Below are positions 37,173 to 45,311 of a stretch of DNA of 45,311 bases, piece after piece. Numbering within the stretch: the stretch's first letter is position 1; each line of letters opens with the position of its first letter. The DNA is from Bacillus sp. JCM 19041 (GTDB taxonomy: Bacteria; Bacillota; Bacilli; Bacillales; Bacillaceae_D): NCBI GenBank assembly GCA_001310375.1, contig BAXC01000028.1, positions 1-45,311 of the forward strand, in the 5' to 3' direction. Under the pieces are notes generated by a model, which had not been told where the DNA came from, did no database searches, and was given only the letters and a program-made list of their open reading frames with translations. The translations under genes were made by a program, and so were the position numbers.

Positions 37173-37635
37173 CTACAAAAAAAAGTGATGAGATGTGAGG
37201 TATAATAAACGTTTTCATCGTTGACTATTAAGTAAAAACGCTCCTTTTTACTGCATTTCCCAATACTTGCTGATTAACAGAATGTTTAGGAATAAGGCGG
37301 TGGCGTGCTTTACCACGTTTCCGTGAGTATTTTAGGTATGCGGTAGGGGATCAAATCTTTAGAGGAAAGGGCTTTTTGCTTAATTGTTATCCCAATACGC
37401 CATTCTGCTAAAGTATGTTAGTATGAAATTAACAATTTGTTGACGCTTGTGTTTTGCGAGTGATACGAATCATTTGTCCATCCCCCTATATGGATACTCT
37501 GGAGATACCAGGGTATTTTTATTTGTGGAGGAGCGGGCATCCGACTGCGTTTTTTACAGCCTAAAACACGTGGAAAGCGTCTGCCCTTTCCATTCCCTAT
37601 CGCTAGAGCACGCCCTATGAAGAAGAGTGCCGATC
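37173..37635. other. Long gap with an orphan terminator and possible short RNA
   Basis: No supported gene. On the plus strand, TTGACG (37440-37445) with a weak -10 near 37463 precedes a hairpin at 37494-37516: ATACTCTGG pairs with CCAGGGTAT and TTTTATTT follows. Genes on both sides are on the minus strand, so a short plus-strand RNA is possible. Confidence 0.35.
37494..37525 (+). terminator. Orphan rho-independent terminator
   Basis: Nine-pair stem with one T-G wobble, five-base loop and a T-rich tail. There is no T tract on the minus strand. It lies in the gap between two minus-strand genes. Confidence 0.6.
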
Positions 37636-38649
37636 TTACTGAACACCACGTTTTTTCCTCAAATGTTTCTTTCCGATAAAACCTCCTATTAATAGTCCAA
37701 CAAAAACAGGGACATACGCAGTGAGGAGTCGCCAGAAAAACAAGCATAGTACAAGCATTTCTGCGCTCATTACTGAGTTGAAAAGTTGGCTGAATGTGTA
37801 CTCCGCGGCTCCGCTCCCACCTGGCGTTGGTATGACGGAGGCGAACATCATGACAAAGGCATGGTAAGCAGTGGAAATGAAAAGAGAGACGTTTTCAATA
37901 TGAAATGCTTGAATGATAAAGTAAGGAATGCTGAAAAACAACAGCAACTGTAAGCAAGTGAACAGCGAAGCAAAGAATAGCTGTTTATTATTTTTTGCTA
38001 ATCGATGACTTTGCTGATGGTAATGAATCATCGCTTGATCAAGCTTCTCGCTCCAAGCGTTTGCTTTTTCGAGGCTTACAAGACGAACTGGTTTTAAGCA
38101 GACGTGAGCTAAAAATGTAGCAAGACGTATATTCCACATAACGAGTATTAGAATTGCAATGATACTCGCATGAATTGCGTATCCGATTAAGATGAACATT
38201 TTCATATTTGGCAGTGCTTGCGCTAAAGTCGGATAGCCAAATAGAAGAATGACCGAGAAAGAGAGCACAAGCATGATTTGGAATACGAGGAATTTCATCA
38301 AAAGAATGGATGTCGCTCGTCCACCGTCCATGCCCCGCTTCGTTAACATATAAAGCTGAGCTGGTTGTCCGCCAGAGGCCATTGGTGTGATCTGGTTAAA
38401 CAACTGCCCAACCATCGTTGTGTGAAAGCTTGTGCGAAACGGCAAAGCCACTGTTAGTGCAGAAAGGGCACAAGCCTCAAGCAACCAAGTGCAGAAGAGT
38501 ATAATCGCTGCGAGTGCAAGCCAAAGGAGGTTGGCTTGTTTTAAGCCTGTGCCAAGCAAAGTGATGTCAACTCCACGGGCAAGAAAAAGTATGAAGGCGG
38601 CTCCGATCAAAAGGACGATGGCTAGCTGCCATATCCAATTCTTACCCAT
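37636..38649 (-). CDS. Flippase-like membrane protein, LafC/UPF0104 type
   Basis: An intact protein of 337 residues with about eight helices. MASGGQPAQLYML and VIPTPGGSGAAEY are the hallmarks of the UPF0104/YbhN (lysylphosphatidylglycerol synthetase membrane-domain) family. It is the third gene of a cluster after two glycosyltransferases, overlapping the second by eight bases. In Listeria the equivalent third gene is lafC, encoding a membrane protein linked to glycolipid and lipoteichoic acid metabolism. Function here is inferred from that order. Confidence 0.82.
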   Translation of the reverse strand: MGKNWIWQLAIVLLIGAAFILFLARGVDITLLGTGLKQANLLWLALAAIILFCTWLLEACALSALTVALPFRTSFHTTMVGQLFNQITPMASGGQPAQLYMLTKRGMDGGRATSILLMKFLVFQIMLVLSFSVILLFGYPTLAQALPNMKMFILIGYAIHASIIAILILVMWNIRLATFLAHVCLKPVRLVSLEKANAWSEKLDQAMIHYHQQSHRLAKNNKQLFFASLFTCLQLLLFFSIPYFIIQAFHIENVSLFISTAYHAFVMMFASVIPTPGGSGAAEYTFSQLFNSVMSAEMLVLCLFFWRLLTAYVPVFVGLLIGGFIGKKHLRKKRGVQ

Positions 38650-39682
38650 AGGAAGGCGCTTTTTTATCGGTAGCTATTTGTTGATAGAAATCATTCCACA
38701 CATCGGTTAACCGTTCTTCAGAGTAATAAAAAGCGCCTTGTTCTGCTTGCTTGGCGGCAGTTTCGTAAAAAGAATCGTCAGAGCGCAAGCGATCGATGAG
38801 GCGGATGAAGCCGTTGTTGTCAGAAGCTTGATTATAGTAATCAAACAATATGTCTTCGTATAAAGATAAATTTCGTAGGACTAAGGGCTTTCCACAACTC
38901 ATTGCTTCAAGAATTGTCATTGGAAACAACTCATTATAGGACGGCGAAAAGAAAACATCTGCTGCTTGGTAATAAGCGGGCATCTCGCTCCGGTCGACAA
39001 TGCCAGGAAAAGAGACATTTGGAGGAGGGGCATCGACAATTTGTTTTAATTGTTGATAACCGGCCGTCAATCGCCCGAAGGAAAAGCCTCCAGCCCAAAT
39101 GAAATGAACGTCTGGCATTTGGTTTGCAACCTCTATAAAATCAAGCACGCCTTTCCGATGTTGCACTTGACCAGCACCTAGAACGACAAAGGCATCTTCT
39201 GGTATGCCGAGTGAGTGCCGAATGGATGAACGTTCGCTGTTTTCTTGTTTTGAAAACAAAGATTTTGATACAAAATTCGGAATGAAATGAATGCGATCTC
39301 GCTTTATTCCTAGTGCTTCTAATTTGCTAATAAAGGATGGATTCACAACTACAAGTTGATCCATTCGTTTGTAAAACGATAAGAGATACCGGTCGAATAA
39401 GAGACGAAATGGTTTTGGAAGCTGAAGGCTCTCGTCCATCGTTTCAGGCAGGAAATGGACGTAACCAACTTTTACGCCTCTTTTTTTTGAAAATGTTGAT
39501 ACGTAATAAGGAACATCAACGGTATGGTAATGGGTAATATCTGATTTATAATAACGGTTAATCGCAAGATCATATGTTTGATTTTGCTGGCGTTCAAGCA
39601 AAGAGATTAATTCCCGATAGGCAGAAGCAACGCCTTGTCCCTTTACTTTTTCAGCTGATGAAAGCATCGTTAGTTTAATCAT
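38642..39682 (-). CDS. GT4 glycosyltransferase, LafB-like
   Basis: An intact protein of 346 residues. N-terminal acceptor domain, then VVLGAGQVQHRKGVLDFIEVA opening the nucleotide-sugar domain (run broken here by family comparison), GIVDRSEMPAYYQAADVFF and the ExxxxxxxE motif ELFPMTILE. It is membrane-associated by type. It lies between the LafA-like and flippase-like genes with ATGA and eight-base overlaps. LafB adds galactose to glucosyl-diacylglycerol to give the LTA anchor; donor specificity here is not proven. Confidence 0.82.
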   Translation of the reverse strand: MIKLTMLSSAEKVKGQGVASAYRELISLLERQQNQTYDLAINRYYKSDITHYHTVDVPYYVSTFSKKRGVKVGYVHFLPETMDESLQLPKPFRLLFDRYLLSFYKRMDQLVVVNPSFISKLEALGIKRDRIHFIPNFVSKSLFSKQENSERSSIRHSLGIPEDAFVVLGAGQVQHRKGVLDFIEVANQMPDVHFIWAGGFSFGRLTAGYQQLKQIVDAPPPNVSFPGIVDRSEMPAYYQAADVFFSPSYNELFPMTILEAMSCGKPLVLRNLSLYEDILFDYYNQASDNNGFIRLIDRLRSDDSFYETAAKQAEQGAFYYSEERLTDVWNDFYQQIATDKKAPSYG

Positions 39683-40888
39683 GATGACCTCCTTGTCGGA
39701 TAGAAAGCAACTCGTTGGTTTTGTGCGTATTGTCCTTTTTGGCTAATCGATTGATACGTGTTCTCTAGTGTGTGTCCAAAGAATTCTGCTGAGAATGAAC
39801 GAACATGTACGTGAGCAGTCGATTGGACACGATTTACACGCTGCGGATTTTGCAAGAGTGACATTAATAAAGGCGCTAAATCGCAATCTTTGTTAAAGAC
39901 AAATCCAGACTCGTCATCACGAATGACAGATTGAATGCTTGAATCGTCCTTTGCAATGACAGCGCAACCGGAAGCCATCGCTTCAATGTATGTCAAACCT
40001 TGTGCTTCCGTCGTTGAGGCACTTACAAACAGATCGCTTAGTTGGTAATAATAGTGAATCTTTTTCCAATTAATTGCTCCGACAAATACAACATGTGTTG
40101 AAACACCAAGTGTCTTGGCAAGGTTCTCAAGTGAATGACGTTCAGGCCGTCGCCTACCAGAACAAGTTTCATCGGAACTTGGTGGGTGTGGCAGTCTTTC
40201 ACAGCTTGAATAAGGCTTGCATATTTTTTTCTTCCGCCATGCGTCCAATTGATACAACTACAGGGTCATCAGCGGACAAACCGAGCTGTGCTTTTATTTC
40301 CATTGCCGTTCTTACCGATTCATCTGTGCGTTGAAATTGCTTTAGTGATATACCTGTTGGAGCAACCTTAATAGGAGCCGCGACATGGTAACGTTCAAGC
40401 GTCCGTTTTACTTTTTCCGTTGGTGCGATAACAAGGTCTGCCCGTCTGCAAAACCATTTTGTTAACTTTCCAATCATGGACGGTGTAAGCAATCGACCTT
40501 TCGCAATATAATGAATATAGTCTTCGTACATTGTATGGTATGTGTGGATAAAGGGAAGCCGATGTTTCCGGGAGAGATGCTTGCCAAGCCATCCCATTGA
40601 AAACTCTGTTTGTGTATGAATCACATCAATATCAAGGGTTTTTATTAGATGTGATGCTCTCCGAGTCCCTTTAAAAGCTAAGCGGCGTTCTGGTACAAAG
40701 CGTGCTGCTAAACTAGGAAAGCGAAAGACCTTTCCCTGCTCTTTGACTGTATTCGCCATACTGTCTGTAGATGTAAAAATATAGACATTATGGCCAAGGC
40801 GTGTAAGCTCCTTATCGAGCGTTGCAATCGACGCGGCCACCCCGCTAATTTGCGGGAAATACGTATCGGTAAAAATGCCAATATTCAT
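39679..40888 (-). CDS. GT4 diacylglycerol glucosyltransferase, LafA-like, two frameshifts
   Basis: ATG 40888 follows GAGG. It opens NIGIFTDTYFPQISGVA and has FIHTYHTMYEDY, typical of glucosyl-diacylglycerol synthases. The frame breaks near 40225 (one A added gives EEKKYASLIQAVKDC) and near 40160 (one C added gives GDGPERHSLENL). The second domain has VFVGAINWKKIHYYY and the ExxxxxxxE motif EAQGLTYIE. Corrected length is about 403 residues. It transfers glucose from UDP-glucose to diacylglycerol at the membrane. Stop overlaps the next start (ATGA). Confidence 0.82.
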
Positions 40889-41122
40889 TGTTTTAACCTC
40901 ATTTCCGTTCCACAAAGGTTTCCATTGTGTAGCTAGTAGCCAACTATAAAGTATACTCGTTTATTTGTTACTAAAAATGGAAATCGCCAATTCTTTAGAA
41001 AAAATTTAGAATTGCGATCTACTGTACTTTATCATTCTTGCCTTTTACTGTGTACTGCCTAAGGAAGGATTTGAGGATCGGTCTAGAGGCTGATATCGGC
41101 AGGTGAGGAAATGAGCGCAATC

Positions 41123-41147
41123 AAAAAAGCCGCTATTAAAGCGGCTT
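41123..41147 (-). terminator. Terminator of the Met-rich protein gene
   Basis: On the minus strand AAGCCGCT and AGCGGCTT (41127-41147) form a stem, followed by TTTTTTG. It lies directly after the stop at 41154. Confidence 0.85.
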
Positions 41148-41153
41148 CATTCG

Positions 41154-42056
41154 TTACACACGTACTCTGCGTCTATGGAAAAGCGAAAGGCCAAAGGCAC
41201 TAACAGCTAGCGCAAGTCCACCAGCCGCATAAAGCAAGTTGTTACTTGCAGTGTCAGGCATTGCACCGCCTGTATCAATTGGTTCGGCGTTCTCTTTTAC
41301 GTCATCTGGCACAGTGATTGGATCAACGCCGTTAAAGTTACTAACCGTTTGGTCCATTGAAATATCCATTTCCAGACTTTCTTCACCATCATCAATCATC
41401 ATAGTCATATGCATCGACATGGCTGTCATATAATGTGTATCTTTTTCAATCGTCATCTCGTAATCAAGATTGCTAATTTCAAAAGCTTCAAGCATCTCGT
41501 CAGCGCCTTGCATATCTTCATCCATCATTTGTCCAAGCATCTCATTAATCATTTCGTTTAAATCTTCACCGTTGCCTTCATATGTAAGAACATATGAATC
41601 TCCTTCATCACTAACACTCATGTCCTCGCCCATCATTTCTGCTTGTTCACGGCTGGAAGTAGTCTGGAGCATGCTCATCATTTCTTCGCCGCTCATGCCT
41701 TCGTATACATACCATTCACCGTCAGGTCCTTGTTCGTACATGCCATCTTCTGTCCAGTAAAGGGTTGTTTCAATATCTCCTTCTGGTGTACTCATTTTTG
41801 ATACTTGGTGCATCGCAAATGGGTCAAGAGTAACATCTTCTTTCGTATCAATTGAAAGTGTGATTTCCTCACCTGACATTGGATCAGGCATTGTTAATTC
41901 CATCATCGTTTCACTTGAAAAACTATCTAATTCCATCATCGCTTCATTGGATTGATGAAGGATATCAGCAGCGCTTTCTTCGTTTGCTAGGGCAGTTGCT
42001 GACATAGAGAGAACAAAGAAACCAGCTACAGTTGCGGACGTCCATTTTTTATTCAT
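41154..42056 (-). CDS. Secreted Met-rich DUF6612/LolA-like protein with sortase-like tail
   Basis: Signal peptide ends at ALAN-EES near residue 25. The body resembles LolA/DUF6612 lipid-binding folds: opening ADILHQSNEAMMELDSFS, then strands TLYWTEDGMYEQGPDGEWYV. About 34 of 300 residues are Met (11%), with clusters such as TAMSMHMTMM. The C-terminus has MPDTASNN, a hydrophobic segment (LLYAAGGLALAVSAFGLSL) and a basic tail HRRRVRV. This is the layout of a cell-wall sorting signal close to the LPDTA/LPDTS motifs used by B. subtilis YhcS. No sortase gene is in the window. The protein is probably wall- or membrane-anchored. Confidence 0.75.
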   Translation of the reverse strand: MNKKWTSATVAGFFVLSMSATALANEESAADILHQSNEAMMELDSFSSETMMELTMPDPMSGEEITLSIDTKEDVTLDPFAMHQVSKMSTPEGDIETTLYWTEDGMYEQGPDGEWYVYEGMSGEEMMSMLQTTSSREQAEMMGEDMSVSDEGDSYVLTYEGNGEDLNEMINEMLGQMMDEDMQGADEMLEAFEISNLDYEMTIEKDTHYMTAMSMHMTMMIDDGEESLEMDISMDQTVSNFNGVDPITVPDDVKENAEPIDTGGAMPDTASNNLLYAAGGLALAVSAFGLSLFHRRRVRV

Positions 42057-42319
42057 ATGTACACTCCTAAAAGTTTAATTTAGGAATAAGCAGGGTCGAG
42101 TCTAAGGTTGTCGTTTCCTGTTGTAAGAAACTGCCAGTTCCTGTGTGTAAATGTAGTTCCCCGCATGAGAGAAAATAAAACCGCTTTTTTGAAAAAAAGA
42201 ATAAAAGGATGAAATAATGTTTATTTCCCTTTGTCTTTATGACTGCATATGTGAATGATGTGCTTGATAAATGAATATCGTGTACGATAACGAATTTTCT
42301 GGAGAAAGAGTGATGCGTA

Positions 42320-44195
42320 ATGAAAGTAGCGGATGGAATGAAGTCGCTTATAGAAAAACTCCGTAACGATCAATCCGAATCCGGTTCATGGGAATATCCG
42401 TTTGAAGCAGGTACATTTACAGATGCGTACATGATTGTGTTATTGCGGACATTGGAAATAAACGATGAACCTTTCATCAAGTCATTAGTAGAGAGGGTAG
42501 TGAGCAGGCAAGAACGTAATGGAACGTGGAAGTTGTTTAAAGATGATGGGGACGGAAATGTGACATCAACAGTTGAAGGCTATTATGCGCTTCTCTATTC
42601 TGGGTATTATCAGGCAGAGGATGAACGGTTGAAAAAGGCAAAACGATTTATTTTAGCAAATGGAGGGATTGAAAAAACAACGCTACTGACAAAAATCATG
42701 TTAACGTTAACTGGACAGTATCAATGGCCAAAGTTTTTCCCACTCCCAATTGAACTCATTCTCTTGCCTCTTTATTCTCCAGTGAATCTCTTTAGCATGT
42801 CTGTGTATGGGAGAGCACATCTTGTTCCATTCATTGTTGCTGCGGATAAGAACTATCAATTGAAGACAGCCAAAAGCCAGATTTATCACATCTGTATTCA
42901 TCATCAAGAGAGGATTCGTTTGCAAACTGGGCTGAATCTGACGAATCGCGGAAACTCCATTCCCTTATTACAGACAGTGTCAAAAAGATTGTCGGTTTGC
43001 CGAAGGATATACGCAGACTTTCGTTAAGTCGGGCAAAATTGTATATGACGAATGCAATTGAACCTGACGGAACTTTATTTAGCTATTTTACGTCAACGTT
43101 TTTTATGATATTTGCTTTGCTTGCTTTAGGGCATAAGAAAGATGATCCGCTAATTAAAGCTGCTGTAGATGGCTTATATACGTTCCAAACAAAAGTGAAC
43201 GGGCACACGCACATCCAGTTCACGACTGCTTCGGTATGGAACACATCATTAATTAGCTATGCACTTCAGGAAGCAGGTGTTTCTGCGACCGATCCAATGA
43301 TTGAGAATGCCACTACGTTTCTTATGGAACGGCAACAAAGCAAGTATGGCGATTGGGCAATTCATAATAAAAAAAGCAGGCCGGGGGATGGGGATTCTCT
43401 AACGTCAATACAATCCAGCCTGACATTGACGATTCGACATCTTCCCTCCGAGCACTAACTGGGAAAGCAAGTCTGGATAAGGCCGTTTATACACCGTGGA
43501 ACAAGGGGACAAATTGGGTTGTCTCCATGCAAAACCGGGACGGCGGCTGGGCTGCGTTTGAGAAAAACACAAACAGTAAATGGCTGACGCTCTTGCCTAT
43601 TCAGGAAGCGAAAGGGATTTTAACGGATCCGAGTACACCAGATCTGACCGGTAGGACTATGGAGTATTTAGGCACATTTGCGAACTTAACGAAAGAAGAT
43701 CCCGTGCTTGCGAATGGAGTGAAGTGGCTCAAAAAAAATCAAGAAAAGAATGGTTCCTGGGAAGGGCAGTGGGGCGTTCATTACATTTACGGAACATGGT
43801 CAGCATTGACAGGACTTGCTGCAGCAGATGTTGGTTCAACCGATGAAAGCATTCAAAAGGCTGTGAAATGGCTGAAGTTGATTCAAAACAAGGACGGGGG
43901 ATGGGGAGAGTCATGCTTAAGTGACCGCAACAAAACATATACACCGCTTGAGGCAAGTACGCTCACTCATACTGCTTGGGCTCTCGATGCGCTAGTTTCT
44001 GTCTCGAAGCAACCAGATAAGAAAATGATTGATGCGATGCATTTTTTGTTAAAGTCATTAGATCATAATGATTGGCGTGAAGATTACCCAGCAGGTAAAG
44101 GTCTCGCTGACCGAATTTATTTTCACTATCACAGCTACCGCTATTTGTTCCCATTGCTTGCGCTCGCGCATTATAAGAATAAATACGGTAAATAG
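42320..44195 (+). CDS. sqhC: Sporulenol synthase / squalene-hopene-type cyclase, two frameshifts
   Basis: About 626 residues from ATG 42320. The catalytic DxDD is DIDD in TIQPDIDDST, readable only after adding a G near 43385 (RPGGWGFSNVNT). An earlier break near 42877 is fixed by one A (KKPDLSHLYSSSRED). Five QW motifs are seen, including QSESGSWEY, QERNGTWKL, QNRDGGWAAF, QEKNGSWEGQWG and QNKDGGWGES. WGVHYIYGTWSALTG and the general layout match B. subtilis SqhC, which cyclises tetraprenyl-beta-curcumene to sporulenol in spores. A hopanoid-type squalene cyclase is the alternative. Confidence 0.88.
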
Positions 44196-44217
44196 GAGCA
44201 AAGAGAGCTTTAGATGT

Positions 44218-44263
44218 AAATGTGGAGATTCGAGGGGGAAATGGGAAATTCAATGTGGAATTT
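44218..44263. repeat. Degenerate reverse-orientation copies of the left-end repeat
   Basis: AAATGTGGAGATT at 44218-44230 is the reverse complement of the repeat core at 31-51. Two weaker copies follow, AATGGGAAATT and AATGTGGAATTT. The spacing is irregular, so this is a short decayed array. Confidence 0.6.
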
Positions 44264-44285
44264 AGAGAATCACGAAGCAAACCTT

Positions 44286-44320
44286 AGCCATTTCTCTTAT
44301 AGTAGAGAATGGCTTCTTTG
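44286..44320 (+). terminator. Terminator of the cyclase gene
   Basis: AGCCATTTCTCT (44286-44297) pairs with AGAGAATGGCT (44304-44314), with one bulge, followed by TCTTTG and TTTT. Confidence 0.75.
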
Positions 44321-44453
44321 TTTTATCGAGATAGAGTAGGGCAGACGAATGTCCGTTTGCAAGCTATAATAAACCGTATAAAAAATATGCGTAAATCTTA
44401 TTGGTTATGTTCGGATTTCATATAAACAGACAGACACGGAGGAGCTTGAGTGC

Positions 44454-45200
44454 ATGTTCTTAAAACGTATTACGATCCAACATGATCGAATTGAAAAGTA
44501 TGGACGTTATCCGTTTTCGATTCCATTTGTTCGTAAAACAGAACGCGTCGATTTATCGAAGGCGGTTACATTTTTTGTGGGTGAGAATGGTTCTGGCAAA
44601 TCAACGATGTTAGAAGCGATTGCTGATAAATGTGGATTTCACACGGCAGGTGGAAGCCGCAATAATGTGTACGATGTTCATGAATCATCATCGGCTTTAG
44701 GTGACTATGTTCGTTTATCTTGGTTACCGAAAATAACAAATGGCTTTTTCTTGCGCGCGGAATCGTTTTATCAATTTGCTACGCACATTGATGAAGTTGC
44801 TTTAGAAGATGGTAAACCTGAACAAGTCTATGCGCCTTATGGTGGGAAGTCTCTTCATCATCAATCCCACGGAGAATCGTTTCTATCATTGTTTACGAAC
44901 CGCTTTCGAAAAAAGGCTATTTATTTACTAGATGAGCCAGAGGCCGCTTTATCACCACAAAGGCAGCTTGCTTTTTTGCGTATTTTACATGATTTAACCG
45001 TCCAAGGGGACACGCAATTCATTATCGCAACACACTCTCCAATCTTACTTGGTTTTCCAAAAGCAGACATTTTTTCTTTTGATGGAGACATGATCAAAAA
45101 AACGGACTATGAAGATACAGACCACTACCAAGTAACAAGCTATTTTTTAAATAACCGAGAAAAGTTGTTAAGAGAGTTGTTTAAGGATGAACCATCGTAA
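44454..45200 (+). CDS. AAA-family ATP-binding protein (COG3910-like)
   Basis: An intact protein of 248 residues. Walker A is GENGSGKST, preceded by AVTFFVGENG. A SHGESFLSLF signature-like loop, Walker B AIYLLDEPEAAL and switch IIATHSPILLGFP follow. This is a single small SMC/ABC-type ATPase head without a coiled coil or membrane domain, widespread in Firmicutes and of unknown role. Nothing nearby suggests a defence partner. GGAGG lies at about 44440 before ATG 44454. Confidence 0.82.
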   Translation: MFLKRITIQHDRIEKYGRYPFSIPFVRKTERVDLSKAVTFFVGENGSGKSTMLEAIADKCGFHTAGGSRNNVYDVHESSSALGDYVRLSWLPKITNGFFLRAESFYQFATHIDEVALEDGKPEQVYAPYGGKSLHHQSHGESFLSLFTNRFRKKAIYLLDEPEAALSPQRQLAFLRILHDLTVQGDTQFIIATHSPILLGFPKADIFSFDGDMIKKTDYEDTDHYQVTSYFLNNREKLLRELFKDEPS

Positions 45201-45224
45201 TGCTTTAGCTAAAATGATCATTTC

Positions 45225-45311
45225 ATGAGTTCAGATGAAGTATATCCCATTCCAGAAGACTTGATTGTCCCAGTGGTTGTCTTGGGAAACGTAGAAAAAA
45301 GAGCCAGTAAT
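45225..45311 (+). CDS. Partial ORF running off the right edge
   Basis: ATG 45225 opens a frame of at least 29 codons with no stop before the edge (opening SSDEVYPIPEDLIVPVVVLG). No good ribosome site precedes it, so this may be the middle of a frameshifted gene. No function assigned. Confidence 0.35.
   Translation, partial: MSSDEVYPIPEDLIVPVVVLGNVEKRASN

Noticed and set aside
37200..37420. Transposase remnant
   Set aside because: Short peptide matches by eye were too weak, with stops in all frames and no terminal repeats.
44454..45200. Anti-phage defence ATPase
   Set aside because: The AAA protein is small, alone and of a type common in Firmicutes chromosomes; no nuclease, TOPRIM or other effector domain is fused or adjacent.

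Overview
The window looks like chromosome from a low- to mid-GC Gram-positive spore-former of the Bacillaceae. Evidence is the strong AGGAGG-type ribosome sites, sigma-A promoters, CcpA- and Fur-type operators, a sporulenol/hopene-type cyclase, a BlaI/BlaR1 beta-lactamase locus, a YgaJ-type dipeptidase and a Listeria-like lafABC glycolipid cluster. Many proteins are rich in Asp and Glu, which suggests an alkaliphile or halotolerant relative (Shouchella/Alkalihalobacillus type); that placement is inference.

Layout. 1-560: a 20-21 bp tandem repeat array truncating a kinase-like gene on the minus strand. 637-4934: an iron-uptake operon preceded by two Fur-like boxes, made of two paralogous unknown proteins, a binding lipoprotein, a permease and an ATPase. 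4931-8571: nucleotidyltransferase, a decayed gene, a GNAT acetyltransferase, a PspC-domain protein, a probable type I toxin-antitoxin locus and a peptidase E. 8802-14131: blaI-blaR1 diverging from a class A beta-lactamase that is followed by a PbpA/PbpH-type transpeptidase. 14392-19712: hydrolase, LysR regulator diverging from an MdaB-like reductase, a second acetyltransferase and hypotheticals. 19880-23934: SLC13 dicarboxylate transporter with its CitA/DcuS-type two-component system. 24139-31894: mostly small membrane, lipoprotein and unknown genes, including a decayed padR-DUF2812 pair and an FMN reductase. 31959-36872: O-acetylhomoserine sulfhydrylase, a YibE/YibF pair and a collapsed SulP permease. 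36954-45311: zinc-ribbon protein, lafC-lafB-lafA cluster, a methionine-rich surface protein, a split sporulenol synthase, an AAA ATPase and a partial ORF.

About twenty-five genes or gene joints show single-base frameshifts, mostly one-base deletions in short homopolymers, with full protein similarity continuing in the next frame. Such a density in otherwise sound genes points to unpolished sequence rather than mass decay. The genes at 6030-6391, 24589-25501 and 35885-36872 carry larger lesions and look truly degraded. Coordinates of frameshifted genes span all frames.

The most interesting items are: the holin-like type I toxin with a convergent structured antisense RNA (7364-7660); the paired unknown proteins in the Fur-controlled iron operon; the joining of a beta-lactamase to a dedicated PBP behind a BlaI operator; and a Met-rich secreted protein with an MPDTA sortase-like tail. 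I see no CRISPR array, rRNA, tRNA or intact insertion sequence.
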